Assembly (NCBI GenBank): GCA_016716525.1
Contig: JADJWE010000001.1
Span: 124,001-188,000 of the forward strand
DNA: 64,000 nt
DNA from: Candidatus Flexicrinis affinis
GTDB lineage: Bacteria > Chloroflexota > Anaerolineae > Aggregatilineales > Phototrophicaceae
Direction: 5' to 3'
In this document: positions 51,488-59,399 of the stretch, in pieces
How the letters are laid out: the number at the start of each line of letters is the position of its first letter
How positions within the stretch are numbered: the stretch's first letter is position 1
The notes under the pieces: generated by a model
Told to the model about the DNA's origin: nothing
The model's input: only the letters and a program-made list of their open reading frames with translations
Database searches by the model: none
Made by a program: the position numbers and the translations under genes

Positions 51488-53296
51488 ATGAAATTCTCGC
51501 GTTTTGCAGTCGTTGGTTTGCTGCTCGTCTTGTTGATGGCGATCTCCGTCGCTCCGGTAGTCGCTCAGGAGACGCTGCCCCGTAACGAAACGCTGTACTT
51601 CAACGGTCAGCAGTGGGGTCCTGTCACCGGCTGGAATCCGTACTCGAACAGCAACAACAACGCGATGGCGATTGCCCAGCAGGACAACGCCCGCGTCATC
51701 ATGTTCGAGACGCCCTATCTGTACAACATGCTGGACGGTCAGGTCTATCCGCTCCTTGCTGACGGACCGTACTCGTGGAACGAAGACCGCACCGAACTCA
51801 CCTTTAAGCTCAAGCCGGCCGCGCGCTGGAGCGACGACACGCCGCTGACCGCGCACGACGTTGCTTACACGTGGGCCACCCACGTCAAGTACAACACGCC
51901 GACCGGCGCTGGCAACATCGACTACATCGCAGACGTTGTCGCCGTTGATGACTACACGGTCACCGTCAAGGCCAAGCTGAATGACGAAGGCGCAGCGGTC
52001 AATCCGTTGATCGTTCAGGCCTATGTCAGCACCAACTATGTGATCCAGAAGGCGTGGACCGAGACGTTGGAAGCTCGTGCGAACGGCGACGCCGTCGCTC
52101 TGTTGGCGGACACGGCCGAAGATGTCGTCTACTCTGGGCCGTACCATGGCTACTTCTGGGACGACTCGAAGGTCATCTACATCCGTGACGACAACTACTG
52201 GGGGCAGGATGCCAGCATGTGGGGCAAGCTGCCGGTTCCGAAGTACCTTGCTCACAACATCTTCACCGACAACGCCGCCGGTACCTTGGCGCTGCAGTCC
52301 GGTGAAGTTGATGTCAGCCAGCAGTTCAACTCTAACGTTCAGGATCTATGGTTGGTCGAAGGCTTGCCCATCTCCACCTACCTGCCCGATGCCCCTTACG
52401 GCATTGGCGCCAGCCTCCCGACCGCGTTCTTCAACCTGAACGCGCACGGGTTGGACAATGTGGCGGTGCGCAAGGCGATCGCCATCGCAGTCGACTACCC
52501 CACCATCATCGCCAACGCAATGACCAACCAGTCGGCAACGTTTGACCAGGTCCCGCGTTCGTTGATGAACCCGACCCCCGGCGAACAGGCGATGTACGAC
52601 CGTGCGGCCGTCGCTGACCTGCAGTGGGCCGGTAACGACATCGAAGGCGCCAAGGCGCTGCTCGACGAAGCGGGTATCGTGGATACCGACGGCGACGGCT
52701 GGCGTGAGCTGGACGGCCAGCCCCTGCGCTATGTCGCGACCTGCCCGAACGGCTGGTCCGACTGGCAGGCGGCCATCGAAGTAGTCGCGGCCGCCGGCGC
52801 GCAAATCGGCATCGACATTACCACCAACTATCCGGAATGGTCGGTCTACCAGACGGTTGTGACCAAGTCAGACGAGCCACTGCCTGAAGGCTATGAGATC
52901 TTCATGATGTGGAGCGATGGCGCTGGCCCGACCCAGCCGTGGAGCCGCGTCCGCAAGCTGCTAAGCTCGGAATTCAACGGCATGGCGAGCAACTGGAACG
53001 GCAACTGGGGCGGTTACGCCAATCCTGAGGCCGATGCTCTGATCCAGGCCATCCCGACGATCACCGACGAAGCTCAGCTCAAGGAAATGTACACGGAACT
53101 CGTTCGCATCTACTTGACTGATGTGCCGTCCTTCACGCTCATGTACCGGCCGCAGTCGTTCCATACGGTCAACGAAAGCGTCTGGACCAACTTCCCGTAT
53201 GACGGCGATGGAACCAATCCACCGGTTCCGCCGCTCGATATGACGGATGGTTGGGCTATCGCCGGTCTGTATAATCTGGAACTGGTCAATCCGTAA
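51488..53296 (+). CDS. ABC importer solute-binding protein, family 5, likely oligosaccharide-binding
   Basis: The 602-residue protein has a signal peptide (VGLLLVLLMAISVAPVVAQE) and family 5 motifs: ELTFKLKPAARWSDDTPLTAHDVAYTW, NVAVRKAIAIAVDYPTI and LLDEAGIVDTDGDGWRELDG. Opp-type systems also import cello- and other beta-gluco-oligosaccharides, as in Thermotoga cbt genes, and the mature start (YFNGQQWGPVTGWNPY) has the NPY-type beginning seen there. Its place after a glycan locus supports an oligosaccharide ligand. AGGAGAAAGTGCA precedes the ATG. Permeases and two ATPases follow in one operon. Confidence 0.9.
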   Translation: MKFSRFAVVGLLLVLLMAISVAPVVAQETLPRNETLYFNGQQWGPVTGWNPYSNSNNNAMAIAQQDNARVIMFETPYLYNMLDGQVYPLLADGPYSWNEDRTELTFKLKPAARWSDDTPLTAHDVAYTWATHVKYNTPTGAGNIDYIADVVAVDDYTVTVKAKLNDEGAAVNPLIVQAYVSTNYVIQKAWTETLEARANGDAVALLADTAEDVVYSGPYHGYFWDDSKVIYIRDDNYWGQDASMWGKLPVPKYLAHNIFTDNAAGTLALQSGEVDVSQQFNSNVQDLWLVEGLPISTYLPDAPYGIGASLPTAFFNLNAHGLDNVAVRKAIAIAVDYPTIIANAMTNQSATFDQVPRSLMNPTPGEQAMYDRAAVADLQWAGNDIEGAKALLDEAGIVDTDGDGWRELDGQPLRYVATCPNGWSDWQAAIEVVAAAGAQIGIDITTNYPEWSVYQTVVTKSDEPLPEGYEIFMMWSDGAGPTQPWSRVRKLLSSEFNGMASNWNGNWGGYANPEADALIQAIPTITDEAQLKEMYTELVRIYLTDVPSFTLMYRPQSFHTVNESVWTNFPYDGDGTNPPVPPLDMTDGWAIAGLYNLELVNP

Positions 53297-53343
53297 AACG
53301 GTTCCGCGAAGTCTGGTGGCAGTCACTTCGACATGTCGGCTAT

Positions 53344-53367
53344 AGTCACGGGTAGTGTTGCGTGACT
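53344..53367 (+). promoter_or_regulatory. Stem-loop between binding-protein and permease genes
   Basis: AGTCACG (53344-53350) pairs with CGTGACT (53361-53367) over a 10-nt loop. Two further short inverted repeats (GTGGCAG at 53316-53322 with CTGCCAC at 53383-53389) could enclose it. No T-tract. It sits in the 129-nt gap after the binding-protein gene. Confidence 0.5.
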
Positions 53368-53425
53368 TAGCAGGCGAGGTGGCTGCCACTACTTTGTTTC
53401 CCGTGCAGAGCATGAGGAGTTCGGG

Positions 53426-54430
53426 GTGAAGGGGTATCGAAATTACTTCGCAAAAAAGCTGGTTTGGTTCCTTGTGACACTCGTTGTCGCGTTCCTGCTG
53501 AACTTCACCCTGCCGCGCCTTATGCCGGGCGACCCGGTGGCCGCCATCGTGTCTCGAGCAGCGCAAGGCATGTCCAACGCCACAGGTGTGCAGGCGATTT
53601 ACGATCAGTACACCGAGCTATTTGGCACAGACAAGCCGATCCCGCAGCAGCTTGTCATCTATCTGGGGAACGTGCTGCGGGGCGATTTCGGCTACTCGAT
53701 CAGTCAGTACCCGCGCACCGTTGCGGACGTCATAGGATCGTCGATTTGGTGGACGGTCATGCTGCAGCTGCCGGCCATTCTGGTCGGCTGGATTCTGGGA
53801 AACGTGCTGGGCGCGCTGGCCGCGTACATTCGGAAGGGTTTTGACAAGGTTCTTCTTCCTGCCAGCCTTTTCCTGAGCAACTTGCCTGCCTTCGGCATGG
53901 CGGTAATCTTGCTGGTGATTTTCGGCGTCAGCTTGCGCTGGTTCCCCACATCAGGCGGCTATGACTATGCTATGGTTCCCAGCGTGAGTTGGGAATTCTT
54001 TGTGTCGGTTTTTCGTCACTACCAATTGCCGTTCTGGTCAATCGTGTTGATCACGATTGGCGGGCAGGCGATTGGCATGCGCTCGATGGCGATCTACGAG
54101 TTGAACGCCGATTACGTTAAGTACGCGCGCTTCTTGGGGATCAAAGACAGCAAGATTATCCGCTACGTGTTCCGCAACGCGATGCTGCCGCAGGTGACCG
54201 GGCTGGCGCTCTCGATCGGCACGATGGTCAGCGGCGCATTGGTGGCCGAAATCATCTTCAGCTATCCCGGCCTCGGCAATACCATCCTCACGGCCGTGCG
54301 AGGCGGTGACTATCCGCTGATTTCGTTGGCGACGCTGATCATCACCTGGATGGTGTTGTTGGCGTTTTTCGGTCTGGAGATTGTCTACGGCCTGATTGAT
54401 CCGCGCATCAGAGCGGCACAGTCGGAATAG
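53426..54430 (+). CDS. ABC importer permease, DppB/OppB type
   Basis: The 334-residue protein has six helices, the N-terminal NYFAKKLVWFLVTLVVAFLLNF and the EAA loop NADYVKYARFLGIKDSKIIRYVFRNAMLPQ. It starts with GTG at 53426 behind GAGGAG. In contrast to the first Opp-type set at 12.7-16.5 kb, its operon includes both ATPases. It pairs with the permease starting 14 nt downstream. Confidence 0.92.
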   Translation: MKGYRNYFAKKLVWFLVTLVVAFLLNFTLPRLMPGDPVAAIVSRAAQGMSNATGVQAIYDQYTELFGTDKPIPQQLVIYLGNVLRGDFGYSISQYPRTVADVIGSSIWWTVMLQLPAILVGWILGNVLGALAAYIRKGFDKVLLPASLFLSNLPAFGMAVILLVIFGVSLRWFPTSGGYDYAMVPSVSWEFFVSVFRHYQLPFWSIVLITIGGQAIGMRSMAIYELNADYVKYARFLGIKDSKIIRYVFRNAMLPQVTGLALSIGTMVSGALVAEIIFSYPGLGNTILTAVRGGDYPLISLATLIITWMVLLAFFGLEIVYGLIDPRIRAAQSE

Positions 54431-54444
54431 AACGAGATACGAAC

Positions 54445-55698
54445 ATGCGATACATGCTTGGGCAAATATTCGGGTCAGGGCGGTTTCGGATCGGGTTTTC
54501 GATTTTCACTTTTATCCTACTGACCGTTCTGATTTACCCGCTGTTCGTCACCGATCCGCCGCTGAAGACGGTGAGCAGGGGGACGTTCCTCTCCCCCGGG
54601 ATCTACGTGAACGTGTACGACAGCATGGGCTTTTCCCCCCTCTATACACTGCTTCTGGATGGGGATGTCGAGCGGCGGATCGCGTCGAAGCTGAGTGAAG
54701 ACGATCGCACGGCGATGCAGGAGTGGTTGGTAAAGGCGGGCTTATCCGAAGACGCGATCGATACGCAGGATACGGCCGCGTTGCTGGATCTGTGGAATGC
54801 CAACTTTGACCCCGGTATCCGGCTTCCCGGGATGACGAATGCCGACCGCAACTACTACATCCGGCTCAACGCAGGCCTGCAGGGCTTGCTTGCCACCGAG
54901 GGTGCGATTGTCGCCTTGCCGAACCCTGAAACCGGGACCCTCGACGAGCAGTCCGTGATCGACCAGACCAACTACGTAAACATCAACGAAGTGCCGAATA
55001 CCCGCCTGCTGCCGCTGGGGACGGACAACTTTGGGCGTGACGTGCTCACGCAGTTGGTGGCGGCAACCGGCGTCTCCCTGACGATCGGCCTCGTGGCGGG
55101 CACTGTTGCGACCCTCATCGGCTTGATCCTGGGTCTGTTCTCGGGTTTCTTGGGCGGGATGATTGACGATGTGATCATGTTCATCACGAACCTGTTCACG
55201 GTCATCCCGAGTTTTGTCCTGCTGATTCTTATCTCCTTCAGTATTGGTCAGGAGAGCCGCGGCGCGCTCACGATCGCAGTGGTTATCGGTCTGACGTCGT
55301 GGGTGTGGACCACGAGAGCCGTGCGCGCGCAGGTGATTTCCCTGCGCAACCGCGATCACGTCAACCTATCGCGGTTGTCCGGCCATTCCACCGTCTACAT
55401 CTTGATGGCCGACATTCTCCCCTACATTGCCTCCTACGTCGTCATGGCGTTCATCCTGCAAATCTCGTCGGGTATTCTGGCCGAGGCCGGCCTGTCGATC
55501 CTCGGACTGGGACCCCGGACCACAGAAGTGCCGACGCTCGGGTTGATGATGCAGTGGAGCATGATCTATCAAGCACCTTATCTTGGCAAATGGTGGGCGT
55601 ACTTCCCCGTGATCCTCGTCATCGCGTTGATCACTTTCTCGATGACCTTGATGAACACCGGCCTTGACCGCGTGTTTAATCCCACACTGAGGGACTAG
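54445..55698 (+). CDS. ABC importer permease, DppC/OppC type with large extracytoplasmic insertion
   Basis: The 417-residue protein is about 100 residues longer than usual. After the first helix (about 12-32) a hydrophilic stretch to about residue 190 contains SEDDRTAMQEWLVKAGLSED and TNADRNYYIRLNAGLQG. The family core begins at TRLLPLGTDNFGRDVLTQLVAA. The EAA loop is RNRDHVNLSRLSGHSTVYILMADILPYI. The extra domain lies outside the membrane and may dock the binding protein or a long ligand; this form is common in Opp-type sugar importers. Confidence 0.92.
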   Translation: MRYMLGQIFGSGRFRIGFSIFTFILLTVLIYPLFVTDPPLKTVSRGTFLSPGIYVNVYDSMGFSPLYTLLLDGDVERRIASKLSEDDRTAMQEWLVKAGLSEDAIDTQDTAALLDLWNANFDPGIRLPGMTNADRNYYIRLNAGLQGLLATEGAIVALPNPETGTLDEQSVIDQTNYVNINEVPNTRLLPLGTDNFGRDVLTQLVAATGVSLTIGLVAGTVATLIGLILGLFSGFLGGMIDDVIMFITNLFTVIPSFVLLILISFSIGQESRGALTIAVVIGLTSWVWTTRAVRAQVISLRNRDHVNLSRLSGHSTVYILMADILPYIASYVVMAFILQISSGILAEAGLSILGLGPRTTEVPTLGLMMQWSMIYQAPYLGKWWAYFPVILVIALITFSMTLMNTGLDRVFNPTLRD

Positions 55699-55706
55699 CA
55701 GATACG

Positions 55707-56720
55707 ATGTCGAGTCCGATACTGGAAGTCAACGAGCTGACGACGCGGTACATCACGCGTTTTCGGGAGAGCATCTACGCCGTCGACCATGTGTCTCTGA
55801 AAGTTGGGGACGGAAAGTCGTTGGGAATTGCCGGCGAGTCGGGCTGTGGCAAGTCCACGCTGGCGTTGAGCCTGATCGGCTACTACTTTCCGCCGCTGCA
55901 CTATACCAGTGGCGAAATCATCATCGACGGGCGCAACATCACAGGGATGGATCCCGACGAAGTGCGGAAGAAGATCTTAGGACGTGAGATCTCGTACATT
56001 CCGCAGGCCGCGATGAATGCGCTCAACCCGACGCAGCGGGTAATCCACTTCATCGAGGACGTCATCCTCGCGCACCATCCGGGGACGCCCAAGAGCGAGA
56101 TCTACGATCGCGCTCGCGAACGCTTCGAGCTGTTGGGGCTTCCGGCATCGGTGCTGCAGAAATACCCCGTCGAACTGTCAGGCGGCATGAAGCAGCGCAC
56201 CGTAATTGCCACGTCGGTCATCCTTTCGCCGAAGGTACTGATCGCCGATGAACCGTCATCCGCGCTGGACGTGACATCTCAGAAGATGGTCATCAAGATG
56301 ATCCTCGACCTGATGGACAAGGGCATCATCAAGTCGTTGGTCTTCATTACGCACGAGCTTCCGCTGCTTTACAACGTCACCGATGACATCATGGTGATGT
56401 ACGCGGGGCAAGTGGTTGAAATCGGCAGTGCCGACCAGACCGTGTTCGATCCGATCCATCCGTACACGCGGGCGCTGATGGGCTCGATTATCGTGCCGGA
56501 AAAAGGACTGCGCGACGTCAAGCTGACTGCTATCCCGGGCACGCCGCCCAACTTGAAGAACCCGCCGTCGGGCTGCCGGTTTGCGGATCGCTGCAAATAC
56601 GTGAGGCCAGAATGCCGGGCGGCGTCGATCGATCTGCAAGAGATTGGTGACGGCCGGGCCTATCGCTGTATCATTCCCGAACAAGAATTGAGAAAGATGT
56701 ACGAGCATGAAAAGCGATGA
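55707..56720 (+). CDS. ABC importer ATPase, DppD/OppD type
   Basis: The 337-residue ATPase has Walker A GESGCGKST, signature LSGGMKQRTVIA, Walker B VLIADEPSSALDV and the switch His in VFITHELPLL. The C-terminal oligopeptide-transporter extension holds GCRFADRCKYVRPEC, the Cys pattern that binds an Fe-S cluster in several DppD-type proteins. It overlaps the next ATPase gene by 14 bp. Confidence 0.94.
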   Translation: MSSPILEVNELTTRYITRFRESIYAVDHVSLKVGDGKSLGIAGESGCGKSTLALSLIGYYFPPLHYTSGEIIIDGRNITGMDPDEVRKKILGREISYIPQAAMNALNPTQRVIHFIEDVILAHHPGTPKSEIYDRARERFELLGLPASVLQKYPVELSGGMKQRTVIATSVILSPKVLIADEPSSALDVTSQKMVIKMILDLMDKGIIKSLVFITHELPLLYNVTDDIMVMYAGQVVEIGSADQTVFDPIHPYTRALMGSIIVPEKGLRDVKLTAIPGTPPNLKNPPSGCRFADRCKYVRPECRAASIDLQEIGDGRAYRCIIPEQELRKMYEHEKR

Positions 56721-57516
56721 GATTATTCTGAGCGGCAAAGGGGTTACCAAGATCTACGGATTTGGGCCCAACAGAACAGTTGCCGTTGACCATGTCGATT
56801 TCAACTTCAAGAAGGGTGAAGTCATCTCGATCGTCGGCGAGTCGGGCAGTGGCAAGACGACGCTCGCCAAGATGCTGCTCGGGTTGACCAACATTACCGA
56901 AGGCGCGATTTACTTCGAGGGCAAGCTGCGGGACATCCGCACGCACCGCCAGAAGCGCGAGTACTGGAAGAATTGTCAAGCGATCTTTCAGGACCCGTTC
57001 GCTTCGTACAACATTTTCCGCAAGATCGACGCCGTCCTACTCGACTGCATTCGGCTGCGCGATGGCCGCAATCGCACCAAAGACGAGAAGGTCGAGATGA
57101 TGCGAGAGGCGTGCCGGTTCGTCAACCTGAAGTGGGAGGAGCTGACGAACAAGTACCCGTTCGAGCTGTCCGGCGGGCAGCAGCAGCGTCTGATGATCGC
57201 CCGGATCTTCCTGCTCAGGCCGAAGATCCTACTCGCGGACGAGCCCACGTCCATGATTGACGCGTGCTCGCGTGCGACCATTCTTGATATGTTGATGGAC
57301 CTGCGCAGCGAAATCGGCATGACGCCGATCTTCATCACGCATGACATCGGGTTGGCTTACTACGTGTCCGACACCGTTTACATCATGGAGCACGGTCGCT
57401 TCGTAGAAAGCGGATCGGCGGACGATGTGATCCTGCGGCCGAAGGAAGCCTATACCAAACGCCTGCTCGACGATGTGCCCAAACTCCATGAGGAGTGGGA
57501 TCTATCGACGGTGTGA
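56707..57516 (+). CDS. ABC importer ATPase, DppF/OppF type, short form
   Basis: The 269-residue ATPase has Walker A GESGSGKTT, signature LSGGQQQRLMIA, Walker B ILLADEPTSMIDA and switch His in IFITHDIGLAYY. It lacks the long C-terminal oligo/dipeptide extension present in its partner, so only one half of the ATPase pair could carry the Cys cluster. The two form the motor of this importer. Confidence 0.93.
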   Translation: MKSDEIILSGKGVTKIYGFGPNRTVAVDHVDFNFKKGEVISIVGESGSGKTTLAKMLLGLTNITEGAIYFEGKLRDIRTHRQKREYWKNCQAIFQDPFASYNIFRKIDAVLLDCIRLRDGRNRTKDEKVEMMREACRFVNLKWEELTNKYPFELSGGQQQRLMIARIFLLRPKILLADEPTSMIDACSRATILDMLMDLRSEIGMTPIFITHDIGLAYYVSDTVYIMEHGRFVESGSADDVILRPKEAYTKRLLDDVPKLHEEWDLSTV

Positions 57517-57877
57517 GGTCGACCCGCAGCGCTCCAGACTGATATCAGGCCCGTGGCGCGCTGGACATCCCGTTGGCCAAGCGTCTGCTCGACACGGTCA
57601 TCCCCCTGCAAGCGCAATACGTCGACGCGCGACTTCATTAGGTCGCGCAGTCTATTCTGCTTGTCGTACCCCACACGGTGACGGCGATGCGCCGGTCTTG
57701 CGATGCGTCCACAGGATCGTGTCGATGGTACGTAGGCGGCGGTCCAAACCGTGATACGATAAGAGTGATTGTGAAAGTGTGCGCAATCGGGCGCGACAGC
57801 CATACGCCTTCATTTTCCGCTGTCACCACTTAACAACCCCATACGCGGAGCTGCCTCACACAGATTGAGGTGAAGAT
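57517..57877. other. 361-bp intergenic region
   Basis: No gene is accepted here. A plus-strand segment (about 57549-57641, reading ARGALDIPLAKRLLDTVIP and ending DARLH-stop) looks like the tail of a decayed gene, but it has no start. The last 100 bases should hold the promoter of the PPC-domain gene; GTGATACGATAAGAGTG near 57750-57766 is AT-richer than the surroundings, but I cannot fix a promoter. Confidence 0.5.
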
Positions 57878-59375
57878 ATGAGATACAGGCCCTTAGTACG
57901 CTTGATGCGGCATGTGCTGATCGCGGGGCTGATCTTGGCGTTTCTGACGCTTCCGCTTTCTTCCGGTGCATACGCACAAATCGGCGGCACAATTGGGTAC
58001 GGCAGCTTGCTCCTCGGCAACGTCGTACGCCCCGATCAGCCGCTGACCTACAGTTTTAGCGGCGCTGCCGGCGACTCGGTTCAGATCGTCGTGCGGAATT
58101 GGACCGGGACCATCGATCCCCAACTTGAACTGGTTATGCCGGACGGCGTGACCACGGTCTCGCGGCTGAACAACCCCTTCTCTGGCGATCCGCTGGAGGC
58201 GGCGCTGGCGCTTTTCCTGCCGCAGACGGGCACGTATTCGCTGCGGGTCGGTGGCGAACACAGTACGACCGGCGAGTTTATCCTCAGGCTGCAAGGGCAT
58301 GCCGCGACCGACGCGACTGCGCTGCTCTACGGCCAGCCCATCGATGTAGTCATTCCTGTCAACCCGCAGCAGCAAGTCTACGCGTTCGAGACACAGGCCT
58401 GTCCTACAATTCTGACGCTGACGAACCTCGCCGACGGGTTCCCGTTTACGTTCCCGTTCTTCGCTGTGGTGCGCGACGATCAAGGAACGCAGATCGCCCA
58501 CTTCTACGGCGGCGATGCCGTCGAGGACCGATTGATCGTACCCGGTGCTAACGGGTCGCTACGAAATCACGATTGCTTCCGCCGATCCCGACGTTTCGGG
58601 CAGCGTGCGGTTGTCGGTGAGCTGTGCCGATCAAGCCCCGGCCTGTGTCGGCGATGGCGGCGGCGGCGGGCAGGCGATGCAAGCCTGTCAGCCGTGCTTC
58701 TCCAATGATTTCGGCGGAGAGCCGTGCGACGACTTTGTCGTCATGGTCGAACGGTCGGGTGGGACGGCGGTCTTCACGTGGACGCCGGTCGAAGGCGCGG
58801 AGTGGTACATCTTCAGCGTCGTCGATGCGTCCGGTGGCCTGGTGATGGACTCGCCCCGGCTGATCGAAGGCGCGACGACGCATACATACATCTTCAATCC
58901 GGCAGACCTACCGCGCGGCCCGTTTACAGCCTTCGTCTCCGCGGGGACAGAAGAAGACGACCCGGACTATGTGTGCGTAGCGGAAGTGCCGGTGAGCTTC
59001 GATGGCGACGTGACCGATACGTGTGACGGAATCACGGTGGGGGCCGATATCGTCCCCGGCGCGGCGCGTGTTGTCGTCGTGCATTGGACTGCCGCACCCA
59101 GCGCGCAAACGTACCTGCTTCACGTCTACGGCGTTGCGGAGGATGGCGGTTTGGTTGGGATTCGCGTGCTGACGGTACCGGGCGACGCCACCACCTATCA
59201 TCTCGCTGATGTCTTCCCGGCCGAGTACCACCAGTACACCGTGCGTGTCGGCGCTTATTCCGAGGCGAGCGGCGGCGGTGCTTTCGGCGATATGCCGCAA
59301 GGATACCTGTGCGATGGCGATGTGTCCTTCGCCTTCGAGCCGCTCGGACCCGTCGAATGGGGGCCTGCGGAGTAG
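57878..59375 (+). pseudogene. Secreted PPC-domain protein broken by a one-base frameshift
   Basis: The first frame (57878-58708) encodes a signal peptide (LIAGLILAFLTLPLSSGAYA), a PPC-type beta domain (YGSLLLGNVVRPDQPLTYSFSG) and a second beta domain up to VEDRLIVPGA. The natural continuation TGRYEITIASADPDVSGSV lies in the +1 frame and runs to 59375 with a Cys-rich linker and two fibronectin-III-like domains. Removing one A of the pair at 58550-58551 restores VPGATGRYEIT, matching EADSGRYEVEV in the intact paralogue at 59400. The total would be about 498 residues. It may be a real null allele or a sequence error; no slippery site or nearby stop suggests programmed frameshifting. Confidence 0.8.
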
Positions 59376-59399
59376 CACCGCAGCGAGAGGAAGTGCGAG

